64,000 bases of DNA, taken from Syntrophaceae bacterium UBA2280 (GTDB taxonomy: Bacteria > Desulfobacterota > Syntrophia > Syntrophales > Smithellaceae). Made by a program: the position numbers and the translations under genes. The number at the start of each line of letters is the position of its first letter. Positions within the stretch are counted from its first letter, which is position 1. The stretch is taken from the NCBI GenBank assembly GCA_002347685.1, contig DDWS01000014.1:1-64000 (forward strand), read 5' to 3'. The notes under the pieces are model-generated. The model was not told where the DNA came from, searched no databases, and saw only the letters and a program-made list of their open reading frames with translations. Of the stretch, positions 25,671 through 33,488 are shown piece after piece.

Positions 25671-26923
25671 ATTTTTGCAAGCTCCTGCCAGAAACCGGGA
25701 AAGGATTTGTCCACGCATTTTTTATCGGCAATCTCAATGCCGGGCGCGACCTTTGAAGCCACGGCAAAACTCATCGCGATCCGATGGTCATTGTATGTTT
25801 CGATGGACGCCGGCGTCGGCGTGCCGCCTTCAATCATCAGCCCATCGGGACGTTCCACGGCGCGGATGCCGATCCGGTTGAGTTCGTTTCTCATCGCGGC
25901 CAGTCGGTCACTTTCCTTGATCCGTAAATGCGCGACGTTGGTGATGATCGTCCGGCCTTTGCGGAAAGCCGCCAGAATGCCGAGTGTCGGCACCATATCC
26001 GGCATGTCTCCCAGATCAAAGGTTCTGTCGCCTGCGACCAGATTCTGCGGTGCGGATACTTCCACCCAGTTTTCACCACCCGAAACTGAACAACCCAGCG
26101 CCTCGAGAATCGCAAGCAGGCGGATATCGCCCTGTGCGCTTTGACGACAGACGCCATGGACGCGAATCGTCTTTTTCGAAAGCGCCGCAGCCAGGAAAAA
26201 ATAAGACGCACTGGAAGCGTCACCTTCGACATAATAATCGCGACCCGTGTAGATATTCTGTGTTCCGACCAGGTAGTGCCGCGGGTCTTCCGTGATGATG
26301 CTCGCGCCGAAATCATTCATGACACGAAGGGTTAAATCGATGTAAGGCGCTGAGACGATGTTTCCCTGAAGCGTCAGGTCAATGCCTTTGGCCGTATAGG
26401 GCCCGCATAAAAGCAGCGCGGAAACATACTGGGAGCTTTCAATATCCGAAAGGGTGATCTGTCCGCCTCTGAGACCGTTGGTCATAATTTCCACCGGCGG
26501 ACAATGATTGACGCAGGATATCGTCACCCCCATGGCCTGAAGCGCTGAAACAAGAGGCCCCACAGGCCTTTCGCGCAGACGGGGTTCGCCGGTTAAAACA
26601 TACCTCCCGCGTCCCAGGCAAACGAGCGCCGTCAGAAATCGAAGCGCCGTGCCGTTGTAGCCCAGAGAAATATCCTCCTTCGGATTGGCAATCGCGCCGC
26701 CCGTTCCGGTCACCTCGAACCCTTCGGCTGACGGTTCAATCCGGACGCCCAGTTTTTTCAGTCCCGCCATCAGATGCCCGGTGTCTTCCGAGATCAGCGC
26801 ATGCCGGATCAGCGATTTCCCCTGCGCCAGCGCGGCGGCAAGCAGGGCCCGCTGTGTCAGACTTTTCGAACCCGGCACCTCCACTTCCACCAAAGGGTGA
26901 TGTGAGTCTATTTCATGTTTCAC
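25667..26923 (-). CDS. aroA: 3-Phosphoshikimate 1-carboxyvinyltransferase (EPSP synthase)
   Basis: A 418-residue two-domain enzyme. GSKSLTQRALLAAALA holds the N-terminal substrate Lys/Ser pair, GYNGTALRFLTALV is the counterpart of the NAGTA motif, and RIKESDRLAAMRNELNRIG is the second family signature. In the first signature the usual NAGTAMR is YNGTALR, a shift also seen in some anaerobe enzymes. It joins shikimate-3-phosphate and PEP. Its start lies 11 bp inside aroDE and its stop overlaps aroK. Confidence 0.93.
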   Translation of the reverse strand: MKHEIDSHHPLVEVEVPGSKSLTQRALLAAALAQGKSLIRHALISEDTGHLMAGLKKLGVRIEPSAEGFEVTGTGGAIANPKEDISLGYNGTALRFLTALVCLGRGRYVLTGEPRLRERPVGPLVSALQAMGVTISCVNHCPPVEIMTNGLRGGQITLSDIESSQYVSALLLCGPYTAKGIDLTLQGNIVSAPYIDLTLRVMNDFGASIITEDPRHYLVGTQNIYTGRDYYVEGDASSASYFFLAAALSKKTIRVHGVCRQSAQGDIRLLAILEALGCSVSGGENWVEVSAPQNLVAGDRTFDLGDMPDMVPTLGILAAFRKGRTIITNVAHLRIKESDRLAAMRNELNRIGIRAVERPDGLMIEGGTPTPASIETYNDHRIAMSFAVASKVAPGIEIADKKCVDKSFPGFWQELAKI

Positions 26924-28481
26924 GTTTGTTGAGCTCCTTCATGACGACTTTCCTCATCAGCACCAGCGGCGCCTCCTTCCCCGTCCATATCTTTATCTGT
27001 GCGGCACCCTGCTGCACAAACATTTCCAGACCGGAAATAATCTTACAGCCCTTCGCCCCGGCATCCCGCAGAAGCCTGGTCTTCACGGGATTATAAATCA
27101 CATCTGCCACGACGGGAAAATGGGCAAGGATCGCGGCGTCCACCGGCGACTGATCCCCGTGAGGGTACATGCCGACGGATGTAGCGTTGATCAACCCATC
27201 CGCCCTGATCCCAGCAACGGCGGACAGCGGATGAAACGGACAATTCAACCGGGACGCAAGTGCCTTTCCCCTGGCTTCGCTGCGGTTAACAATGATCGGC
27301 CGGCCTCCCTCCTTTTGAATGCCGAAGGCTGCCGCGCGTGCCGTACCGCCTGCACCGAGTATCGCAAAGGTTTTCCCCGCGATGTCTGTCTGTTCCTTCA
27401 AAGACCGCGTAAGCCCCCCCCAGTCGGTATTGTACCCGACTAACCTTCCTGCCTGATTCACAATCGTATTGACCGCACCCATGGCTATCGCATCCGGTTC
27501 GATATCGTCGAGGTATTCCATTACGGCGGTTTTAAACGGAATCGTTACGGATGCGCCACGGATATTCATTCCCCGGATACCGGTCAGGGCCGCAGCAATG
27601 TCGGTCACGCAAAAAGCGCTGTAGTTTCCGTTGATGTGCATCGCCTGAAGCGCCGTATTGTGCATGAGCGGTGAGAGGCTGTGCCTGACAGGATTGCCCA
27701 GCAAAACATAACTCTGCGCTCCCTCGGACAGAGGCGCTTCCTGCGCTTCGGGTGAAGAATCTTGCAGCAAACCCGTCAACTGCCTCATCGCGCTCAGCGT
27801 CAATTGGCCGGGCGCCGACCTTTTGCCGCCCGGTAATATGGCAAATCCAAGATAGCTTCCCCACAGCGGCGCGAGCGCACGGCTGACCTTTCCGGATTCA
27901 CCCATGCACATCGCGATGATATCGCGATGCTGTTTTTTCGCATAATCGATCAGCTGCATCACTTTGAGATTGTCCCCCGCGCAACGGGCATAAGGAACGA
28001 TCTTGATCACATCCGCACCGGTTTGCGCGCAGTCGGAAAAAATTCTTTTTAAGGCGGCAAGCGAAGGGGTTTTGGAAACATCATGCCAGGACACAATGAC
28101 ACGCGTGCGGCTTTTTCTCGCCAGGCAATAGGACTTTAACTGCCGGATGGCTCGCTCTCCCCAGGCAAGCTCCATATCGACAAAATCCGCACCGAGCAAA
28201 ACCGCCTGCCTGAACAGATTCATCCTTGCGGCTTTCGTCATCTCTTTTCTTTGTATATCAATTCCGCCGGAGGCGGGCGTGAGGGATTCTTCCTTCCTGC
28301 GGCAGGTAACGATAATTTTTACGCTGTCGGAGACGCGGCGCGCGGCGTCCATCAGCCGCGGCAAATCGCCGTTTCGGATCACATCCATGCGCAGTTCAAT
28401 GGCGTCGGCAACCAGGGCGCTTCTTTCCACGGCTCGAAGCGCTTCTGCCGGAGACGTTTCCGTAATCGGTATGCAAATCAT
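26913..28481 (-). CDS. aroDE: Bifunctional 3-dehydroquinate dehydratase / shikimate dehydrogenase
   Basis: A 522-residue fusion. The first ~225 residues are a type I dehydroquinase with the catalytic His in VIVSWHDVSKTP and the Schiff-base Lys in DVIKIVPYARC. The remainder is shikimate dehydrogenase: GNPVRHSLSPLMHNTAL, GASVTIPFKTAVMEYLD (with the catalytic Lys), YNTDWGGLTRSL and GAGGTARAAAFGIQK. It therefore carries two consecutive steps. Such AroDE fusions are known in plants and some bacteria. It overlaps pheA by 4 bp. Confidence 0.93.
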   Translation of the reverse strand: MICIPITETSPAEALRAVERSALVADAIELRMDVIRNGDLPRLMDAARRVSDSVKIIVTCRRKEESLTPASGGIDIQRKEMTKAARMNLFRQAVLLGADFVDMELAWGERAIRQLKSYCLARKSRTRVIVSWHDVSKTPSLAALKRIFSDCAQTGADVIKIVPYARCAGDNLKVMQLIDYAKKQHRDIIAMCMGESGKVSRALAPLWGSYLGFAILPGGKRSAPGQLTLSAMRQLTGLLQDSSPEAQEAPLSEGAQSYVLLGNPVRHSLSPLMHNTALQAMHINGNYSAFCVTDIAAALTGIRGMNIRGASVTIPFKTAVMEYLDDIEPDAIAMGAVNTIVNQAGRLVGYNTDWGGLTRSLKEQTDIAGKTFAILGAGGTARAAAFGIQKEGGRPIIVNRSEARGKALASRLNCPFHPLSAVAGIRADGLINATSVGMYPHGDQSPVDAAILAHFPVVADVIYNPVKTRLLRDAGAKGCKIISGLEMFVQQGAAQIKIWTGKEAPLVLMRKVVMKELNKRET

Positions 28482-29557
28482 AGTCCGTCCTTGGCCCTCG
28501 GATACGATCCGAGGATTTTCAGATATACGGTTTTCTCTTTTAATTCCGCAAGACAGCTTTTCACGGCTTTTTCATGCGTATGGCCGACGAAGTCCACAAA
28601 GAAAAGATACTCCCACATTCGGCCCTTCGCCGGATGGGATTCAATTTTCGTCAGATTGATCTTTCGCTTCGCGAAGGAATCCAGGGCCCGGTGCAAGGCA
28701 CCCGGGGAATCCGGCATAGCAAAAATGATCGACGTTTTATCATCCCCTGTTGAAGTTCCTTCACCCCGGCCGATCACCAGAAACCGGGTCGTGTTGGAGG
28801 GATTATCCTCAATGCCTTCGGCCAGCCTGTTGAGTCCGTAGGTGGATGCGGCCAGCGCACTGCCGATGGCCGCAGCCGTTTTCCGGCCGCGCACCATCTG
28901 GGCTGCCGCGGCCGTACTTTCCATCTCCCCTAAAACGGCGTTGGGCAAATGGGATCGAAGCCAGCCCTGGCACTGGGCCAGCGCCTGCGGGTGCGAATAA
29001 ACATTTTTAACCCCTTTCATGCTTTTGGCCGATGAAATGAGACATTGACTGATCCGCAGATACATTTCCGTCTGAATCTTGAGCCCGGTGAGCACCAGCC
29101 GGTCGAGCGTCACGTTCACCGAGCCCTCCAGAGAGTTTTCCACAGGAACAACCCCCCACTCCACAGCGTTTTTTTCCACCTCGTCAAAAACGCGGGAAAT
29201 GCCGGCCTGGGGCATAAAACAGCTCGACGTCCCGAAATGGAGGCGTGCCGCCAGGTGGCTGAAGGAGGCCTCCGGCCCGAGGTAGGCTATGTTCATGGGC
29301 TTTTGCAGATCCCTCGATGCGGAAATGATTTCCCGAAAAATCGTCGTCACCTGACGGCCCGACAAAGGCCCGTCATTGAGCTCCTGCAGGTAGTTCAATA
29401 CCCTCGCTTCCTGCGCCGGATTGTAGACTTCCTGCCCGGTCTGACCTTTTACCTGCCCGATCCGGACGGATATGTGCGAACGCTCATTGAGCAGCCGGAT
29501 AATTTCGCGGTCTTTTTTTCTCATCTGCTCTCTTAGTTCATCGAGGGAAGGCTTCAT
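28478..29557 (-). CDS. pheA: Bifunctional chorismate mutase / prephenate dehydratase
   Basis: A 359-residue P-protein. Residues 1-90 are an AroQ-type chorismate mutase (LREQMRKKDREIIRLLNERS). Residues ~95-270 are prephenate dehydratase (AYLGPEASFSHLAARLHFG, VPVENSLEGSVNVTLDRLV, NTTRFLVIGR). The last 80 residues form an ACT domain (MPDSPGALHRALDSFAKRKI, with ESHP in place of the usual ESRP) that would bind phenylalanine for feedback control. GGAGGAG precedes the ATG. It overlaps aroB by 4 bp. Confidence 0.94.
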   Translation of the reverse strand: MKPSLDELREQMRKKDREIIRLLNERSHISVRIGQVKGQTGQEVYNPAQEARVLNYLQELNDGPLSGRQVTTIFREIISASRDLQKPMNIAYLGPEASFSHLAARLHFGTSSCFMPQAGISRVFDEVEKNAVEWGVVPVENSLEGSVNVTLDRLVLTGLKIQTEMYLRISQCLISSAKSMKGVKNVYSHPQALAQCQGWLRSHLPNAVLGEMESTAAAAQMVRGRKTAAAIGSALAASTYGLNRLAEGIEDNPSNTTRFLVIGRGEGTSTGDDKTSIIFAMPDSPGALHRALDSFAKRKINLTKIESHPAKGRMWEYLFFVDFVGHTHEKAVKSCLAELKEKTVYLKILGSYPRAKDGL

Positions 29558-30648
29558 GCTTTCATCTCCTCCAGGACAGTGTTAATCATTTCATCAGGGA
29601 TTCCGCCATTGACAAACGGCATTCCGATTTTCTTTATCAGCACAAAGTGAATCACGCCATCTTTTTTCTTTTTATCCGTCTTTAAACGACCGATGACCGT
29701 CTGCGGTGCAAAGGCATGCGGAATCCTTGTCGGCAGCCCCGCTTTCGCGATGACGCTTTCGATACGGCTGAGATCATCATCGGCAAGATAATGCATTTTC
29801 GCCGAGAGTCTGGCGGCGGCGATCATCCCCAGCGCGACGCCCTCGCCGTGAGACAGGGCATATTCGGAGACGGCCTCGAGGGCATGCCCCACCGTATGAC
29901 CGAAGTTGAGAATTCGCCTGAGTCCCTGCTCACGCTCATCGATCTCCACAATGGATTTTTTTATCCGGCAGCAGGTTTCGATGATTTTAGGCAGATAAGC
30001 AGGATTACGGCTTTGGATGGCATCCATGTTTTCTTCCAGCAGCGTAAACATCTTGTCGTCTTCAATAATGCCGTATTTGATGATTTCGGCCAGACCGTTT
30101 TCGTATTCCTTTTGAGGCAGCGTTTCGAGAAAATCCAGATCCACAAACACCGCGGACGGCTGATGAAATGTTCCCAACAGATTCTTGCCCTGCGGCAGAT
30201 CCACAGCCGTTTTTCCGCCGATGCTGCTGTCCACCTGGCCTACGAGCGTAGTCGGCACCTGAATATAGGGAATCGAACGCATGTAAACCGAGGCGACAAA
30301 CCCGGTCAGGTCGCCCACCACCCCGCCGCCCAGCGCGATGAGCACCGTGCCCCGATCCGCTCCGAGATCCAGAAGCGATCGGGCCGTATCCATGACTGTT
30401 GCCATATTTTTCGCAGACTCCCCTGCGGGGATTTCGATGGTCGAGACGTGATGCCCCGCCTCCGACATGGCGTTTTGCAGCTTCTGCCCATAGAGCCTGT
30501 TGACATGGGTATCGGTGATGATCACATAGTGCGCGGCCTTGTGGTTTTTCGCGATCAGCAGAATCATCCGGTCAAGAATGCTTGTGCCGATGCGGATTTC
30601 GTAAGAGGACAGCGTCTTTTTATCAAGATTCACTTTGATTGATCTCAT
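29554..30648 (-). CDS. aroB: 3-Dehydroquinate synthase
   Basis: A 364-residue enzyme converting DAHP to 3-dehydroquinate with NAD and a divalent metal. Landmarks are ITDTHVNRLYG, GGGVVGDLTGFVASVYMRSI (NAD binding), PTTLVGQVDSSIGGKTAVDL, and metal-binding NFGHTVGHALEA and SHGEGVALGM. The ATG at 30648 (MRSIKVNLDKKT) is preferred to an earlier in-frame start because GGCGGAGAG precedes it and homologues begin here. It lies 16 bp after aroF. Confidence 0.95.
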   Translation of the reverse strand: MRSIKVNLDKKTLSSYEIRIGTSILDRMILLIAKNHKAAHYVIITDTHVNRLYGQKLQNAMSEAGHHVSTIEIPAGESAKNMATVMDTARSLLDLGADRGTVLIALGGGVVGDLTGFVASVYMRSIPYIQVPTTLVGQVDSSIGGKTAVDLPQGKNLLGTFHQPSAVFVDLDFLETLPQKEYENGLAEIIKYGIIEDDKMFTLLEENMDAIQSRNPAYLPKIIETCCRIKKSIVEIDEREQGLRRILNFGHTVGHALEAVSEYALSHGEGVALGMIAAARLSAKMHYLADDDLSRIESVIAKAGLPTRIPHAFAPQTVIGRLKTDKKKKDGVIHFVLIKKIGMPFVNGGIPDEMINTVLEEMKA

Positions 30649-30664
30649 AGATTCTCTCCGCCTT

Positions 30665-31675
30665 TTAATGCCGCATCGCTTTGGAAAGCGCCCGCACATC
30701 GTCCATTAATTGATAGAACTTTTCCGGTTTCAGCGACTGCGCGCCGTCGGAAACCGCTTTCTCCGGCTCGGGATGCACTTCGACGATAATCCCGTCCGCG
30801 CCAACCGCAAGGGCCGCGCGTGAAAGCGGAATGACAAACTTCCAGTTGCCGGCGGCATGACTCGGATCAACCACGACCGGCAGATGCGTAAGGTTCTTGA
30901 GTACAGGAACGGCACTGATATCGAGTGTGTTGCGGGTAGCGGTTTCAAATGTGCGAATGCCGCGTTCACAAAGGATGACATTGGGATTGCCGGATGATAG
31001 GATATACTCCGCCGACATGAGGAGCTCTTCGATCGTGGTCATCATCCCTCGCTTGAGAAGCACCGGCTTTTTCGCCTGGCCCACTTTTTTGAGCAGGGCG
31101 AAATTCTGGACATTGCGCGCGCCGATTTGCAGCATATCGGCATAGGATTCGACCAGATCCACGTCCGCCGGATTAACCACTTCCGTCACAGTCGGCAGGC
31201 CTGTTTTCCTGCCGGCCGACTCCAGCAGCTTGAGACCCTCTTCCTCCATGCCCTGGAAGCTGTAAGGCGACGTACGCGGTTTGAAGGCGCCGCCTCTTAA
31301 TATCTGACCGCCGCCTTTTTTGACGATGTAAGCACTCTGGAGCAACTGTTCTTCGCTTTCGATCGCGCAGGGCCCGGCCATCACAACGAATTCGGGGCCC
31401 CCGATCCGGATCGCACCCACCTGGATCACCGTATCACCTTCGTGCGATTCCCGGCTGGCGAGCTTGTAGGGTTTCAGAATCGGCATCGTTTTTTCCACGC
31501 CCGGAAGCGATTCAGCGTATTTCAGCACGGCTTTGTCGCGATTGTCACCGACGGCTCCGATGATGGTGCGCTCCACGCCCGAAGACGGGTGCGCATGATA
31601 GCCGACCGATTCAATCCATTTAATCACATCCTCAATTTGTTTTTCCGTCGCCTGACTTTTCATGACAATAATCAT
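30665..31675 (-). CDS. aroF: DAHP synthase, type I-beta, with ferredoxin-like regulatory domain
   Basis: A 336-residue first enzyme of the pathway, joining PEP and erythrose-4-phosphate. The first ~70 residues (MIIVMKSQATEKQIEDVIKW and following) are the ferredoxin-like domain found in Thermotoga-type DAHP synthases, which mediates Phe/Tyr feedback. The barrel follows with MAGPCAIES, LRGGAFKPRTSPYSFQG, LLKRGMMTTIEELL and VDPSHAAGNW. The start at 31675 has CAGGAGG 5 bases upstream. It is the first structural gene after the attenuator, so both transcription and activity are likely under aromatic amino acid control. Confidence 0.94.
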   Translation of the reverse strand: MIIVMKSQATEKQIEDVIKWIESVGYHAHPSSGVERTIIGAVGDNRDKAVLKYAESLPGVEKTMPILKPYKLASRESHEGDTVIQVGAIRIGGPEFVVMAGPCAIESEEQLLQSAYIVKKGGGQILRGGAFKPRTSPYSFQGMEEEGLKLLESAGRKTGLPTVTEVVNPADVDLVESYADMLQIGARNVQNFALLKKVGQAKKPVLLKRGMMTTIEELLMSAEYILSSGNPNVILCERGIRTFETATRNTLDISAVPVLKNLTHLPVVVDPSHAAGNWKFVIPLSRAALAVGADGIIVEVHPEPEKAVSDGAQSLKPEKFYQLMDDVRALSKAMRH

Positions 31676-31692
31676 AACATCCTCCTGAAATG

Positions 31693-31774
31693 AAAAAAAG
31701 GCCATGGCTTTTGCCGCCATGGCCTTTGGAAACGGTAAAGCCATGGGCAGCTTGCTTTCGATCTGCCCATGGCT
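31693..31774 (-). terminator. aro operon attenuator hairpins
   Basis: In transcript order, the first hairpin has arms 31763-31774 and 31739-31750 (12 bp, agccatgggcag/ctgcccatggct, 12-nt loop). The second is an intrinsic terminator with arms 31716-31727 and 31697-31708 (12 bp, aaaggccatggc/gccatggccttt, 7-nt loop) followed by seven Us. All four arms contain ccatgg, so the second arm of hairpin 1 can also pair with the first arm of the terminator, giving a competing antiterminator. The terminator ends about 18 nt before the aroF start. Confidence 0.85.
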
Positions 31775-31792
31775 GTTTTGGTTTATGTTACC

Positions 31793-31888
31793 CTAAAACG
31801 TCCTCCCCAGCGACAGGCAGACCAACGCGTAATAGCTATAAAACCAGTAGCCAAAAATAGTATTGTTCGCATTGATGTTTCTGTCCAT
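31793..31888 (-). CDS. aro operon leader peptide (attenuator control peptide)
   Basis: A 31-residue open frame starting about 25 nt after the predicted transcription start and ending 19 nt before the first attenuator hairpin. Residues 12-20 read FGYWFYSYY: seven aromatic residues in nine (2 Phe, 4 Tyr, 1 Trp). The whole peptide begins MDRNINANNTI and ends SLGRTF. A weak ACAGG site lies upstream of the ATG. Its position between a promoter and a terminator in front of eight aromatic biosynthesis genes fits a ribosome-stalling sensor of charged tRNA-Tyr, tRNA-Phe and tRNA-Trp. Confidence 0.85.
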   Translation of the reverse strand: MDRNINANNTIFGYWFYSYYALVCLSLGRTF

Positions 31889-31918
31889 GAGAAAAACCTG
31901 TTCTTTTATTTGCGTTGC

Positions 31919-31947
31919 TATATAGACGAGCGCCTGATGCTTGTCAA
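31919..31947 (-). promoter_or_regulatory. Promoter of the aro operon
   Basis: On the minus strand TTGACA (31942-31947), a 17-bp spacer and TATATA (31919-31924), with an A-rich tract just upstream of the -35. Transcription should begin near 31912, leaving an attenuator leader of about 235 nt before aroF. Confidence 0.8.
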
Positions 31948-31967
31948 GAATTTTTTTACGGCTTTTT

Positions 31968-32468
31968 TTACCGAATCAGCAGCTTGGCCAGAATAATGCC
32001 CAGAATAAGCCAGACGGGAATGGAAATAATCAGTGACCAGATAATTCCCTGATTGCTTTTCAACTGCTTGTTCATATCCTTTTCCACTAAAGCCCGTTCG
32101 ATCTTTATCTTGATTTCATCAAACTGAAACGGCTTGACCAGATAGTCCACCGCGCCTTTTTTCATGGCTTCCAAAACGGTTTCAATGGATGGATACCCCG
32201 TAATCACGATGAAAAGGACATCCGGATCAACTCTCTTGATTTCACCAAGAAGGGTCAGGCCGTCCATATTCGCCATTTTGATGTCGGAGATGACAATATC
32301 GAAATGATCCTTCGCAAAGGCCGTTATCGCTTCTTCACCGCTTGCGGCGCAAACAGTATCCAAACCGATCAGCTTCATATACTGACCCAGGACATCCAGA
32401 ATCGCCGGATCATCATCGACCACCAAAACCCGCTTGTGAATCTTCGTCAAGCTATTGAGTGTTGCCAT
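31968..32468 (-). CDS. Receiver-domain protein with a C-terminal membrane anchor
   Basis: A 166-residue protein. Residues ~12-128 are a canonical receiver: VLVVDDDPAILDVL (acid pocket), phospho-acceptor Asp in VISDIKMANMDG, conserved Thr in VITGYPS and Lys in YLVKPFQ. No DNA-binding output follows; instead a short charged helix leads into GIIWSLIISIPVWLILGIIL, a predicted membrane helix at the extreme C-terminus. A tail-anchored stand-alone receiver is unusual. The ATG at 32468 is chosen because GAGGGG lies before it; an in-frame GTG six bases upstream is possible. It lies just upstream of the aro promoter. Confidence 0.8.
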   Translation of the reverse strand: MATLNSLTKIHKRVLVVDDDPAILDVLGQYMKLIGLDTVCAASGEEAITAFAKDHFDIVISDIKMANMDGLTLLGEIKRVDPDVLFIVITGYPSIETVLEAMKKGAVDYLVKPFQFDEIKIKIERALVEKDMNKQLKSNQGIIWSLIISIPVWLILGIILAKLLIR

Positions 32469-32474
32469 GCGCAC

Positions 32475-32738
32475 CCCTCTTTGCGACCGTATACCGATTT
32501 TTAACAGGATGGCAGGGCAAAGTCAATGGAAAACATATCCTTATTGTCCCGCCCTGAACGCGCGACAGCGTGACGAGAGGCTTGCCCCCTCCCCTGACGA
32601 CCGACGCGGATCAACATGAAAAAGGATAAAATAAATCATTGAAGAGTTTTTTCTTTTCAGATTTCATGGTATAGATAAAAAATTGTGCGGATGCACGCGT
32701 TTCATCCTCTCGGCAAAAAAGGATAGAAAGGGAAAGAT
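32475..32738. other. Intergenic region between receiver and membrane protein genes
   Basis: Divergent promoter region of about 260 bp. A possible -10 (TATAGAT near 32672) has no convincing -35. No gene or repeat is seen. Confidence 0.35.
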
Positions 32739-33368
32739 ATGCTCAACTCTCTTCTGGCAATCACCGTTTTATCCGGCATGTTAAGTCTCCTGTTCTTTAT
32801 TGCCGCCATCGCTTCCTTCCATAAAAAGGCCTTCATGAATTCCACAATGAGACTTCTCGTCGCATTGCTGATGCTTTCACTTGCCGCCTTGTTCGGAACC
32901 CTCCTGATCGCGTCGAAAGGCTATCGCGCACTGATTCACGAAGAAGTCGCCGCTGTCGTCCGGATTGAACCGCAAACGCAAAAACGATTTGCCGCACATT
33001 TTGAATTCCCCGACGGACGTCAGACCTCTTTTGAATTGACCGGCGATCAGCTATACGTAGACGCCTACATCCTGAAATGGAGACCGATCATTAATATCCT
33101 CGGCCTTCATACCGCCTATGAGCTCGACCGGGTCGGCGGGCGTTACATGGACATCGACGAAGAAAGACAAAAATCCCACATGCTTTTTAACCTGGGTACA
33201 CCAAAAACCATCGATCTTTTAAACCTGCGGCAAAAGTTTTTGTTTTTACGATGGTTTCTCGACGCGGAATACGGTTCGGCCACCTTCATCGGTTCCGAAA
33301 CACCGGCCACCTACGAAATCCGCATCTCGACTACAGGACTGCTGATGAGAGAAGTACAGCTAAAGTAA
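32739..33368 (+). CDS. Membrane protein of unknown function
   Basis: A 209-residue protein with two N-terminal membrane helices (SLLAITVLSGMLSLLFFIAAI and LLVALLMLSLAALFGTLLIA). A soluble domain of about 140 residues follows, with beta-rich stretches (RFAAHFEFPDGRQTSFELTG, GRYMDIDEERQ, ATYEIRISTTGLLMREVQ). Similar two-helix plus beta-domain proteins are annotated as hypothetical or loosely as efflux-related in Desulfobacterota; I cannot assign a function. GGAAAG precedes the ATG. Confidence 0.65.
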   Translation: MLNSLLAITVLSGMLSLLFFIAAIASFHKKAFMNSTMRLLVALLMLSLAALFGTLLIASKGYRALIHEEVAAVVRIEPQTQKRFAAHFEFPDGRQTSFELTGDQLYVDAYILKWRPIINILGLHTAYELDRVGGRYMDIDEERQKSHMLFNLGTPKTIDLLNLRQKFLFLRWFLDAEYGSATFIGSETPATYEIRISTTGLLMREVQLK

Positions 33369-33488
33369 GGACCAAGGCTCGAAGACCGGCGCATGGAGAA
33401 GGCCGAAAGCCTCAACATTCATCCCCTCGCCTACCGACTAAAGTGAGAGGCGTTCCACTAAACGAGAAAGGCACAGGAGAAGACCGAC

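Noticed and set aside
29716..30642. A 308-codon open frame antisense to aroB
   Set aside because: It is the mirror of a well-identified gene in a GC-biased genome; no ribosome binding site or homology pattern.
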